From contig CAKVHY010000004.1 in NCBI GenBank assembly GCA_934754335.1, positions 1-64,000 on the forward strand: a DNA stretch of 64,000 bases, read 5' to 3'. Every line of letters starts with the position of its first letter. Position 1 is the stretch's first letter. Below the pieces are notes generated by a model. The model searched no databases. It had not been told where the DNA came from and worked only from the letters and a program-made list of their open reading frames with translations. The DNA is from an uncultured Clostridia bacterium (GTDB taxonomy: Bacteria; Bacillota; Clostridia; Christensenellales; UBA1242). Positions 1 to 8,017 of this stretch are shown here, piece after piece. Both the position numbers and the translations under genes were made by a program.

Positions 1-107
1 TCGGGACCCCGTCAGTTCCTGCCACCCGACAAATATGGCTTTCAGCCACATTGACGTCTCCCTTACGGTGCACCAATTATTTTAGTCTAGATATAGGCTA
101 TTTTTTT
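1..107 (+). ncRNA. 3' part of a structured RNA of unknown class
   Basis: This stretch is clearly richer in G+C than its surroundings, has no open frame, and ends in an intrinsic terminator on the + strand. It can fold: 1-5 (TCGGG) pairs with 25-29 (CCCGA), 10-14 (CGTCA) pairs with 52-56 (TGACG), and TGGC/GCCA at 36-48 closes a small hairpin. The first two helices interleave, which would make a pseudoknot. I compared it from memory with SRP, 6S, tmRNA, RNase P, T-box and the common riboswitches and found no match. The 5' part lies outside the window, so class and length are open. Confidence 0.4.
83..107 (+). terminator. intrinsic terminator of the upstream RNA
   Basis: A 7-bp stem (TAGTCTA at 83-89 with TAGGCTA at 94-100, one G-U pair), a GATA loop and seven T residues at 101-107. 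The T run sits on the + strand side, so it ends the RNA coming from position 1 and not the minus-strand gene that stops at 133. Confidence 0.75.
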
Positions 108-132
108 ACCTGAAATTTAATTAAAATTCACC

Positions 133-639
133 TTAAAATATTATATCATAGCGATCAAGATGCTGTTTTGCATAATACAAATCATCTTCAATCTTTAATA
201 TATCACGAGCATAACAAGCACCTTCTTGCTCCACAACAACATGCATATAAACTCCATCGTTCTTTTTGTGGAACGCAAATGGTTCGTTCAATTTAATCTC
301 ATAAATTTCAAACTGCATAGAATTATGTCTTTCCAAGCCCGTGATTTCTTTTTCAGTTTTAGTGTAAGAAACATAACTCTCACCAATCTTCAAAATCTCA
401 TCAATTACCTCTTGTTTTGCAACAAAGTAGGCGTGTGGTGAAAGTGCTTTAGGGTCGATATATCGCAACGCAACCTTAACATTTCGAGCCATTGCATCTT
501 TACTAATTTTGCTTGTTTTTGAAGCACTTTCTTTTTGTTCAAATTGTAAAAGAAAATCTACAACATTTTCTTTTATTTTTGTTTCCAATTGATTATAGTT
601 AACGCTTTTCAGTTTTTCTTCTAAATTTAATCTTTCCAT
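133..639 (-). CDS. hypothetical protein, 168 aa
   Basis: Cytosolic, charged protein with no signal peptide or membrane segment. I do not recognise the family. The N-terminal half looks helical and lysine/glutamate rich; the C-terminal half (about 100-168) looks like beta strands and contains two histidines (HKK, MHV). The start is supported by AAAAGGAG five bases upstream of ATG. It lies 96 bases downstream of the next minus-strand gene and could share its transcript. The + strand frame inside it has no ribosome binding site and is a shadow. Confidence 0.75.
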   Translation of the reverse strand: MERLNLEEKLKSVNYNQLETKIKENVVDFLLQFEQKESASKTSKISKDAMARNVKVALRYIDPKALSPHAYFVAKQEVIDEILKIGESYVSYTKTEKEITGLERHNSMQFEIYEIKLNEPFAFHKKNDGVYMHVVVEQEGACYARDILKIEDDLYYAKQHLDRYDIIF

Positions 640-735
640 TAATTTCTCCTTTTATTTTTAAACTTTTATTTCAAAAACTTTATCATCTGAATATCTTTCT
701 ATAAATTTAACTCATTTTTTCAAACTCAATAAATT

Positions 736-1653
736 TTAAATAATACTCTTTTTAACTATAACAAAATAAATTTTTTCATCTTTTTCTATAAATTTAAAAT
801 CGTTTGAACCTAAATTTTCTAAGGCAATTGCAAAACCATTTATTTTTTCACCATTATTATAATCCGCACTCTTCCCTATCATTCCATTGATAAGCATATC
901 ACTTAATTTCTGATTTAGTTCTTCCGCACTTCCCACTTTCACAACCAAGTTAATAACTTTTAAAAACTCCGCAGACTGCTTTGCATCTAAATTATTAATT
1001 GTTAAATCTTCAGGAGTTATTTCATAATTAAACTTACCTTCTAATTTCGCCACTGAGCAAGTGGAAGAAATATAAATATTATCTGGAATTTTATTTGAGA
1101 CCATGTTTAATGGAAACGACCCCAATTTTTCTTTCATATTTTTAGTTTCGATTTTTACAACAGAATTAATCCTTGCGGTTTGTTTTTCTGCATCATAACT
1201 TAAAAACTTGATTTGTATCAACTTTGGGGACAACGCACTCACTTCTCCGCCAACTGCATTACCACCTGAAGATAACGACATATAAATATTTAAAACTGCA
1301 CCTATATTTTTATCAGTCAACTCCAAATCCCATTTCATAAGTGATGAAATATTAAAGTTCGAATCTTTAAACTTATATTCGTCCCCTTCCTTTATAATAA
1401 GCCCATCAATACAAGCATTCACAACGTCCATAGCATCTTGCTTATCTGCATCTGTTTGCAAGTTATCAAACTTCTCTTCTTCTTTAATTTCTTGCTGTAA
1501 AACTTTCAACTGCGAAAGAGTGGAAATTAAGTTTATATCATATTTAACTTTAAAGAACACCCATATTCCACCGAATATCAACGCTAAAGTTAAAACTGTA
1601 TAAAGCAAACTTAAAAAAAGTTTTACTAAAAAGGGCTTTTCAGTTTTTGCCAT
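736..1653 (-). CDS. hypothetical membrane-anchored protein, 305 aa
   Basis: One N-terminal membrane segment (about residues 10-32) follows a short positive stretch (K, K), so the C-terminal 270 residues should lie outside the cell. A charged helical stretch (about 40-70) follows the membrane segment, and the rest looks beta rich. No family recognised. AAGGAG precedes ATG at good spacing and a consensus promoter lies directly upstream. It is transcribed divergently from the gene at 1797. Confidence 0.8.
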   Translation of the reverse strand: MAKTEKPFLVKLFLSLLYTVLTLALIFGGIWVFFKVKYDINLISTLSQLKVLQQEIKEEEKFDNLQTDADKQDAMDVVNACIDGLIIKEGDEYKFKDSNFNISSLMKWDLELTDKNIGAVLNIYMSLSSGGNAVGGEVSALSPKLIQIKFLSYDAEKQTARINSVVKIETKNMKEKLGSFPLNMVSNKIPDNIYISSTCSVAKLEGKFNYEITPEDLTINNLDAKQSAEFLKVINLVVKVGSAEELNQKLSDMLINGMIGKSADYNNGEKINGFAIALENLGSNDFKFIEKDEKIYFVIVKKSII

Positions 1654-1675
1654 AGTTCATTCTCCTTTTTCTTTT

Positions 1676-1704
1676 ATTATATAATAGATAGCGTCTTTTT
1701 TCAA
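1676..1704 (-). promoter_or_regulatory. sigma-A type promoter for the 736-1653 gene
   Basis: On the minus strand, TTGAAA (1699-1704), a 17-base spacer and a perfect TATAAT (1676-1681), 23 bases before the start codon at 1653. Confidence 0.75.
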
Positions 1705-1796
1705 AATAGATTATCTAAAATAAATTTTAAAATCTCCGTGAATGTTTTTGAAAAATTGTAAAAGTTTGCTAACATAATAAAAAATGGAGATTTATC

Positions 1797-2999
1797 ATGG
1801 AAAGACCAGAAACACAAGAACAATACATAAATTACGTTAAAGAAGTTTGTGCAAACATTGAGCAAATAAAAGCAAAAGGATTAGATCTTGTTAAAGTCCT
1901 TATTGGCGGAAATGTTAGGTCTGATGGTACAATGATTTTTAAAAATCAAGAATTTCTTAATGTATTAAAAGAAGCAGGCATTTCTGAGATTAAACCAAGC
2001 ACTTTGGAAGTGTTTGCAAAGGCTGGCACATTTGATAAAGAATATATGCAAACATTAAGTCCTGAAGCAAATGAAATGCAAATGAAAATACAAACTGAAC
2101 AAACTGCTATAAAGATAACTGAGAAAAATGAAAAGTTAACAAATAAAGAAATCGCAGAATTTCAAAAACAAACTGCAGTGCAAACAAACACCACCAACAC
2201 CGTTAATGAAGCAATAAACAAAGTTAAGGAACAAAGCAAAGAACATAAAAAAGATGATATGCAAATTATCACAAATTCTTCTAGCAACAAAGAAAATCTT
2301 GAAAGATATTTGCTTGAAGCCACCACTTCTAAAGATGGGAAAGTGACAGACACAAAAGACATTCAAGAACAAATTTTAACTGGGCTTCATGAAGGATATT
2401 TTACAATAGCAGTGGTGGACGAAGTGTTTCAGAAATATCCAGACCTGGCAAGTTTTGACCAAATAAAAACAGAACTAACGCACATGGGCTATTATAATTA
2501 TTACGAGAAAGACGACACTGCCCCAACCACCAGCACAGGTGCTAAAAGACTTGCAAATCTTTGCGTTTCTTTAGATTCCACAGATGCCCCTGAATATATT
2601 ACAGATAACATGAAAAACAAGGTGGACGCTTGCATAAATTTCGTGGATAATGGACTGGTTACATTGGAAGAAATTAAAGACCTTCAAGAGAAAGGAATAC
2701 TTTCTGAAAAAGATTATGAAGACATTGTAACAGCAAATAAAAATGATGAAATAATGAATGAAAACGATGAAACACCAAATGCTTCTACTCAATTAGAACC
2801 AAACACTCAACTTACAGAACCCGAAGTTTCTGACATAAACTTAGAACAATCTGGCACAAATACAAATGACGTTGGCACAAAAATCTTAGATGATAGCATT
2901 AATATGGCAAATGCATTTTTAGCGGGAATGGAACCGGCAAACGAATTAGAGAATGAAAATGTTATGCGAATGGCTTTCAAACAAACAGATAAAAAATAA
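1797..2999 (+). CDS. hypothetical hydrophilic protein, 400 aa
   Basis: A long, Asn/Glu/Lys/Thr-rich protein with no signal peptide, membrane segment or cysteine cluster. Residues about 100-160 are low-complexity and probably disordered, followed by two predicted helical blocks (about 165-240 and 260-315) and an acidic, Thr/Asn-rich linker to the end. I do not recognise the family. A TGGAG site precedes ATG. It is closed by a terminator and is a single-gene transcript divergent from 736-1653. Confidence 0.8.
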   Translation: MERPETQEQYINYVKEVCANIEQIKAKGLDLVKVLIGGNVRSDGTMIFKNQEFLNVLKEAGISEIKPSTLEVFAKAGTFDKEYMQTLSPEANEMQMKIQTEQTAIKITEKNEKLTNKEIAEFQKQTAVQTNTTNTVNEAINKVKEQSKEHKKDDMQIITNSSSNKENLERYLLEATTSKDGKVTDTKDIQEQILTGLHEGYFTIAVVDEVFQKYPDLASFDQIKTELTHMGYYNYYEKDDTAPTTSTGAKRLANLCVSLDSTDAPEYITDNMKNKVDACINFVDNGLVTLEEIKDLQEKGILSEKDYEDIVTANKNDEIMNENDETPNASTQLEPNTQLTEPEVSDINLEQSGTNTNDVGTKILDDSINMANAFLAGMEPANELENENVMRMAFKQTDKK

Positions 3000-3000
3000 A

Positions 3001-3030
3001 AAAACTTCTATATCTTAATAGGAGTTTTTT
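3001..3030 (+). terminator. intrinsic terminator
   Basis: A 10-bp stem (3001-3010 with 3019-3028, one G-U) directly after the stop codon of the 400-residue gene, running into six T residues. Confidence 0.65.
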
Positions 3031-3056
3031 AATAGAATTTAGATATTAATAGAAAT

Positions 3057-3098
3057 AAAAAGAACTTAAACCAAATTAGTAAAAGTTCTTTTTTTTAT
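3057..3098. terminator. bidirectional intrinsic terminator
   Basis: An 11-bp perfect stem (3057-3067 with 3083-3093) flanked by A and T runs, placed between two convergent genes (stops at 2999 and 3109). It can end transcripts from both sides. Confidence 0.7.
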
Positions 3099-3108
3099 AA
3101 GCAAAATT

Positions 3109-3816
3109 TTATTTCCTTTCATTATAGGTTTTTGCCTGCAACAACACAGTTAATGCCAATAAAAATTCTGCCGGATAATAAGTGTAAATACATAGATAAT
3201 CAAAGATTAAATTACTACCCGCAAAAACATAAAATAGAAGCATCATATCTGAAAAGAAGAATAGGAATGCACCAATTCCTGTAATTAAATTTGGTAAATT
3301 TCTATGAACAATTAAATTACCAATTGCCTTTCCTAACATTATAGAAATTATAAATGCATAAGCCAAAACTACAACTTTCATGCCATTCCATTCAAATCCT
3401 TTATAAGCAAAGATTATTGTAAATGAGAATGCCATAACTGCCAAAATTATAATCAAATCCACCCATGTGAATTTATAAATAACACTAAAATATACGAAAT
3501 AAAATATATGTCCAATAGCAAACAAGCCAGCACCAATTACAAAGTTATATGGCAAAACAATATCACCTGCCATTGCAAAGAATAATCCAACAACCAAAAT
3601 AATTGCTTTCCAATTTTTCTCGGTTTGGAAGAACTTATAAATTAGCACCAAGTTAAACACTCCGCATAGTGCAAATAATCCGCTGGCTATTGGTTTTGAA
3701 ATATATTTACTGCTAGGATTTGTGATTCCATATTGCATAAATATGATTGCTGAAACCATTATCAAAACAGCAAAGATTACGTTTCCAATAAGCACAAATT
3801 TTTTCTCTTTTTCCAT
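3109..3816 (-). CDS. YhhN/TMEM86-family membrane protein, 235 aa
   Basis: A polytopic protein with about eight membrane segments. Two family signatures are visible: a GD-containing segment (FAMAGDIVL, followed by GAGLFAIGHIFYF) and a later SD-containing segment (GAFLFFFSDMMLLF), which carry the conserved acidic residues of the YhhN family. Animal members are lysoplasmalogenases; the substrate of bacterial members is usually unknown. The start has AAAGGAG. It lies 21 bases downstream of the FAD oxidoreductase gene and is probably co-transcribed with it. Confidence 0.8.
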   Translation of the reverse strand: MEKEKKFVLIGNVIFAVLIMVSAIIFMQYGITNPSSKYISKPIASGLFALCGVFNLVLIYKFFQTEKNWKAIILVVGLFFAMAGDIVLPYNFVIGAGLFAIGHIFYFVYFSVIYKFTWVDLIIILAVMAFSFTIIFAYKGFEWNGMKVVVLAYAFIISIMLGKAIGNLIVHRNLPNLITGIGAFLFFFSDMMLLFYVFAGSNLIFDYLCIYTYYPAEFLLALTVLLQAKTYNERK

Positions 3817-3837
3817 CTTATCTCCTTTATCTCACAA

Positions 3838-5211
3838 TCAAACGAGTTGCCTTGCCATATAAATTCCCATCGCACTGCTCATCATAAGCCCCCTAGTCCA
3901 ACCGCTAGCATCTCCAAGACAATATAAATTCTTAACATTTGTATTAAGATTTTTATCCATCTTCACTCTATTACTATAAAACTTCAATTCCGGTGCATAC
4001 AACAATGTTTCCGGACTAGCAAACCCGGGAACCACTTTATCCATAAGATATATAAAATTCAAAATATTTGTTAAGGTTCTATAAGGAATTGCTGCTGTTA
4101 TATCTCCCGCCACCGCATCTACCAATGTGGGTTTTAAATTTGTTCTTGAAAGTTCTTCTTGCCAAGTTCTTTTTCCCGCTTGAATATCTCCCAATCTTTG
4201 AACCAAAATATGTCCATCTCCAAGCATATTAACCATTTCGCCCACTTTTTGCGCATAAGCAATGGGATCATCAAAAGGATATGTAAATTTATGCGAACAT
4301 AAAATTGCAAGGTTTGTGTTATCCGATTTAATTTCTTTAAAACTATGACCATTCACCACAGCCAAGTTGTTATCATAATTTTCTTGTGCCACAAATCCGC
4401 CTGGGTTTTGACAAAACGTTCTCACTTTATTACAAAAAGGTTGTGGCCAACCAATTAATTTTGATTCATATAAAGCCTTATTAACCTTTTCCATAATTTC
4501 GTTTCTTACTTCCACTCTAACGCCTATATCCACCACACCCGCTTCTCTGCCAATTCCATGCACTCTGCACATATCATCTAGCCAACTAGCACCTTTTCGC
4601 CCTGTGGCAACCACTATTTTATCTGCAAATACTTTTTCTCCTTCAACAACTGCACCAATGCAAACATGATTTTCAATTATTATATCTTCACAAGTTTTAT
4701 TTGCTATAATTTTTACGCCCGATTTTAACAAATATTGTTCAATATCATAATATAATTTATGCGCTTTTTCAGTACCTAAATGCCTTATTGGACAATCCAC
4801 AAGTTTTAACCCAGCGATAGTGGCTTTCTTCCTAATTTCTCTAATATCTTCATTGTCTTCAGCACCTTCAACATGAGTATCCGCACCAAATTCAAGATAA
4901 ATCTTATCCGCATAATCAATCAAATTTTGTGCCATTTCAGAGCCGATTAAAGAGGGTAAATCCCCGCCAACTTCCGAATTTAAAGATAATTTTCCGTCAC
5001 TAAACGCTCCTGCACCGCTAAAACCCGATGTTATATTGCAATAAGGTTTACAATGCAAACATTCTTTTGTTTTAGACTTTGGACAAATTCTATTTTCCAC
5101 CAATTTACCTTGCTCAACAATTACTATTTCATCTTTTGAACCTTTTCTTAGAAGTTCTAATGCGGTAAAAATTCCAGAAGGACCCGCTCCAATTATTAAG
5201 ATTTTTTTCAT
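3838..5211 (-). CDS. FAD-dependent oxidoreductase, 457 aa
   Basis: The N-terminus has the Rossmann dinucleotide motif GAGPSG (residues 8-13) followed by an acidic strand end (IVIVEQG). The C-terminus has the second FAD contact, YCLGDASGWTRG. Near residues 43-60 there is a cysteine-rich insert (CPK..CLHCKPYC) typical of a widespread family of uncharacterised bacterial NAD(P)/FAD dehydrogenases. Substrate unknown; the cysteines could hold a metal or disulfide. The start has AAAGGTGAG upstream. Confidence 0.8.
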   Translation of the reverse strand: MKKILIIGAGPSGIFTALELLRKGSKDEIVIVEQGKLVENRICPKSKTKECLHCKPYCNITSGFSGAGAFSDGKLSLNSEVGGDLPSLIGSEMAQNLIDYADKIYLEFGADTHVEGAEDNEDIREIRKKATIAGLKLVDCPIRHLGTEKAHKLYYDIEQYLLKSGVKIIANKTCEDIIIENHVCIGAVVEGEKVFADKIVVATGRKGASWLDDMCRVHGIGREAGVVDIGVRVEVRNEIMEKVNKALYESKLIGWPQPFCNKVRTFCQNPGGFVAQENYDNNLAVVNGHSFKEIKSDNTNLAILCSHKFTYPFDDPIAYAQKVGEMVNMLGDGHILVQRLGDIQAGKRTWQEELSRTNLKPTLVDAVAGDITAAIPYRTLTNILNFIYLMDKVVPGFASPETLLYAPELKFYSNRVKMDKNLNTNVKNLYCLGDASGWTRGLMMSSAMGIYMARQLV

Positions 5212-5268
5212 ATTCTCACCTTTTCCTTATTTATAATATCAAAAATAGAACGCCTAGTCAATTTTTAT

Positions 5269-5889
5269 TTAATTAATTAAATATTTGTCTATAGTTTTAA
5301 TAGCATCATCATAATCAAGATAAATGCCATGGCCTGAATAATATCTTTCTTTTTTATGAAAACCTTTTAAGAATTTTAGAGTTTGCTGTTGAGTAGCAGG
5401 GTTTGAATTCCATAAATCGTTTCTACCAATAAAACCCTTGAATAACGTGTCACCAGTAAACAAATAATCCCCTATTTCAAAAATGCTTGAACATTCACTA
5501 TGCCCTGCTGTTTGATAGGCTTTAACAATCATGCCATCAATATTAAATTCTTGCATTTTTCCAAAAGTTTGGATATGTGACTTATCTTTGATTGTAAGTG
5601 GTTTATATTCTCTGCTTATATTTTTCGTTTCATCATATAAAGATTCTAAACCTTCCTTATTTAAATACACCGGGCAATCAAATTTATCTATTAAACTATC
5701 TAAACTTAAAATATGGTCAAAATGAGCATGAGTTATAAATATGGCTTTTAATTCAGCACCAAGTTCACTTAATTTTTCTTCTATTTCACTTGCTTCAACG
5801 CTTGCATCTATCAAAACTGCAACCCCATTTTCAACCACCAAATAATTATTTGCTTTAAACTCTTTTTCTTTAAATCTAACAACTTTCAT
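5269..5889 (-). CDS. metallo-beta-lactamase-fold hydrolase, glyoxalase II-like, 206 aa
   Basis: It has the metal-binding motif THAHFDH, a second histidine (AGHSE), the bridging aspartate region (GDTLF) and a final histidine (GHG), so both metal sites look complete. The family cleaves thioesters or related bonds. I chose the ATG at 5889 because AGGAGA sits six bases upstream; the longer frame to 5910 starts with TTG and has no such site. It is a single gene with a short AT-rich upstream region. Confidence 0.85.
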   Translation of the reverse strand: MKVVRFKEKEFKANNYLVVENGVAVLIDASVEASEIEEKLSELGAELKAIFITHAHFDHILSLDSLIDKFDCPVYLNKEGLESLYDETKNISREYKPLTIKDKSHIQTFGKMQEFNIDGMIVKAYQTAGHSECSSIFEIGDYLFTGDTLFKGFIGRNDLWNSNPATQQQTLKFLKGFHKKERYYSGHGIYLDYDDAIKTIDKYLIN

Positions 5890-5940
5890 ACTATCTCCTA
5901 ATTGTAACAAATTTGATTATATTAAAATATTATGAATATG

Positions 5941-5959
5941 ACAAACAAATATTGTTTGT
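5941..5959. repeat. perfect 8-bp inverted repeat, operator-like
   Basis: ACAAACAA and TTGTTTGT separated by ATA. It lies between the divergent hydrolase gene (start 5889) and the Cys-rich peptide gene (start 5991), 31 bases ahead of the latter. Its size and symmetry fit a repressor dimer site, but no regulator is known. Confidence 0.5.
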
Positions 5960-5990
5960 TCTAATAAATTTTCAAAAGAAGGATAGATTT

Positions 5991-6122
5991 ATGTGGTTTT
6001 TAAACACTTGTAATCGCTGTAATTGTTCTTGTTGCGGTGGTGCATTCGATTTTAGATGCACTTGCGCAAATCCATTTCGTTCTAGAAATAACTTCATTTC
6101 TAACTATTATAACATTTTCTAA
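5991..6122 (+). CDS. small Cys-rich peptide, 43 aa
   Basis: The ATG at 5991 has AGAAGGA at good spacing, whereas the longer in-frame reading has none. The peptide has seven cysteines, six of them in the first 23 residues (TCNRCNCSCCGG, then CTC), no signal peptide, and an Asn/Tyr/Phe-rich tail. Such spacing suits a metal-binding or disulfide-linked peptide; in a spore former a coat component is possible, but this is inference. A terminator follows at once, so it is a one-gene transcript. Confidence 0.6.
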   Translation: MWFLNTCNRCNCSCCGGAFDFRCTCANPFRSRNNFISNYYNIF

Positions 6123-6143
6123 ATTTTAATACTTTTTAATAAA

Positions 6144-6207
6144 AAAAACACATTAAGTTTTATTAACTTCTATAAAGTTTTAATAAATTTCTTAATGTGT
6201 TTTTATT
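6144..6207. terminator. long bidirectional terminator
   Basis: A 14-bp perfect outer stem (6144-6157 with 6191-6204), an A/T-rich inner stem-loop, and A and T runs on either side. It separates the convergent Cys-rich peptide gene and the 6226-6651 gene. Confidence 0.75.
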
Positions 6208-6225
6208 TAATTTTCCTGTCAAAAC

Positions 6226-6651
6226 TTAAACCACAAGTGGTAAAATAATGCCTAGAATAACAACTAACAAGCAAACAATATACAAAACTTTCCAAACAGT
6301 TTGCATCTTTGCAACATATCTCCAAGCAAGTACGCTAGCCAAAATAATAAGCATAGCAGTAGCCAAACCTTGAAGAGCACTAATAACCTTCAACTGAACT
6401 TTACAAGCACCCAAGATTGCAGAAACCAAATAGATAATTGCAACTGCACAAACAGTATAGAAAGCAACTTTATTTATTCCCCAAAATCTTAGGCCTGAAC
6501 CTGAAGATTTTTTAGAACTAGAAGATGTTGTTTTTGTTTGTTCTGCCTTTTTAGGCGCAGAAGATTTAGTTTCAGCAGGCTTCTTAGTTGTAGTACTTTT
6601 AGTTGTAGTTTTCTTAGTTGTTGATTTAGAACTAGAACTTTTTGTTGCCAT
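6226..6651 (-). CDS. membrane protein with Ser/Thr/Lys-rich N-terminal tail, 141 aa
   Basis: The first 50 or so residues are almost only S, T, K, P, A and E in irregular repeats. About three membrane segments follow (roughly 60-80, 88-108 and 115-138). The start at 6651 is set by a near-perfect AAGGAGG; a 23-residue upstream extension in the same frame has no ribosome binding site. Function unknown. The tail could bind nucleic acid or anionic polymers, but nothing proves it. Confidence 0.75.
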   Translation of the reverse strand: MATKSSSSKSTTKKTTTKSTTTKKPAETKSSAPKKAEQTKTTSSSSKKSSGSGLRFWGINKVAFYTVCAVAIIYLVSAILGACKVQLKVISALQGLATAMLIILASVLAWRYVAKMQTVWKVLYIVCLLVVILGIILPLVV

Positions 6652-6735
6652 AATAATCCTCCTTAAAAAACTTATTAGATTATACTTTAAAATATAACAA
6701 AAAGCAAAGATTTTTGACAATATTCTTTTAAAACT

Positions 6736-8016
6736 TTACATCTCCATATCATCTATTATTTCATTATTCAAATCAATCTTATCTACACTTGTATTTTCAT
6801 TATTTGGAATTACGCCAAAATTATTTGATATATTTTCTTTCTTTTCTTTTTTAAAATCCAAATAATCTTTTATTTCTTCATTTCTTTTGGCGATATTAGC
6901 ATTCTTTAATAAAATCTCCCTTATTTGTTCTCTTCCCAAATCTCTCTGCTCTCTCAAATAATCTGGATACGCTTCTACAACATCCATGAGAATAGAATCC
7001 AATGTGTTCGCAAGTCTATTTTGAATAGTTTCCGTTACTTTATCCGTTCCTTGAAAAATAATATTTTTTGCATTATAACTTATCGGATTCACTCTAATAA
7101 TATAAGGGGTCTCTCCTAACTTATCTTCAGTTGGTTCAGCACTAATTTTATACCAATAACTACTTGGAGTTAACTCTCCATCTTTTATAGAATTGTACTC
7201 AGCACCTGCAGTTTTGGCACCTTTAAAAGGAGTGTACCCACCGCTAGATATAAGATATATTGGTTTATTTTCTTTCCCATTTTCTCCGCCTTCACCAATC
7301 AAGGCTTTTCTAAAATAATTCATGGTGGTCCTAGCCAAATAAACGTCAGCGCCACCTCGTTTTGTTGCACGTTCCTCCATTTTCCTTCCAATGTATGCAC
7401 CAGTTGTGGCTGAATTATTCCAATTTATAGTTCTTATTCCAGCAGAACATTCACCTATTATGTCATCTTCAAACTTAACCTTCGCAAACATTTGATTGCA
7501 AACTTTGCCTTCAATTCCCAAAGACTCCTGCAATAATTTCATACAGTCCACACCATGATTTTTTAATATCCTTTGCTCTTCCGTCCCCCTAACCAACGCC
7601 AAAACTTTCCCTTCATTTGCCAAATCTTTTAATAAAGAATAGAAATATGCCACTTGGTCGGAATATGAATGAAGTTCATCCCTTCGACATTTGGGCACAT
7701 ACGTGAAACAATCACCATTAAATACAACTATTGCATTAGAAGACTCTTTCATCAATTGAACATTATGTTCCAACTCCATAAGATACGGATTTCTTTTACT
7801 TAACTTGCCATCTAGTTTTGTGCCAGCATAACCAATATCAACCCCACTTATTTCATTTAATCCAATGTCTTTATTTTTGACCAAATGTTCAATAATGCTA
7901 TCTTTTGCTGATTTTACTTCCACTTCAGATGCATCTAGAAACTTTTCTCTTATATAATCCCCACGTTTTTTTATATCGTCAACATTAATAATTTCATCAT
8001 TTAAAGCATCACTCAT
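6736..8016 (-). CDS. degenerate metallophosphoesterase paralogue (pseudo-enzyme), 426 aa
   Basis: It aligns by eye with the upstream gene product (8018-9325) through matching blocks: a GD motif (residues 101-102), a block ending KLLQESLGI matching KIAAESAGL, and a Ser-Gly-Gly stretch. Of the metal ligands only GD survives. The first D-x-H is replaced by GVDIGYAGT, GNHE by GTEE (144-147), SHH by an NWNN region and GHTH by ARTT. It should therefore not hydrolyse phosphoesters. The start at 8016 has GGAG upstream and lies one base after the upstream stop codon, so the pair is translationally coupled. Both proteins end in MEM. Confidence 0.75.
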   Translation of the reverse strand: MSDALNDEIINVDDIKKRGDYIREKFLDASEVEVKSAKDSIIEHLVKNKDIGLNEISGVDIGYAGTKLDGKLSKRNPYLMELEHNVQLMKESSNAIVVFNGDCFTYVPKCRRDELHSYSDQVAYFYSLLKDLANEGKVLALVRGTEEQRILKNHGVDCMKLLQESLGIEGKVCNQMFAKVKFEDDIIGECSAGIRTINWNNSATTGAYIGRKMEERATKRGGADVYLARTTMNYFRKALIGEGGENGKENKPIYLISSGGYTPFKGAKTAGAEYNSIKDGELTPSSYWYKISAEPTEDKLGETPYIIRVNPISYNAKNIIFQGTDKVTETIQNRLANTLDSILMDVVEAYPDYLREQRDLGREQIREILLKNANIAKRNEEIKDYLDFKKEKKENISNNFGVIPNNENTSVDKIDLNNEIIDDMEM

Positions 8017-8017
8017 A

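Noticed and set aside
226..441. + strand open frame inside the 133-639 gene
   Set aside because: No ribosome binding site, composition of a reverse-strand shadow, and the minus-strand gene has a good site.
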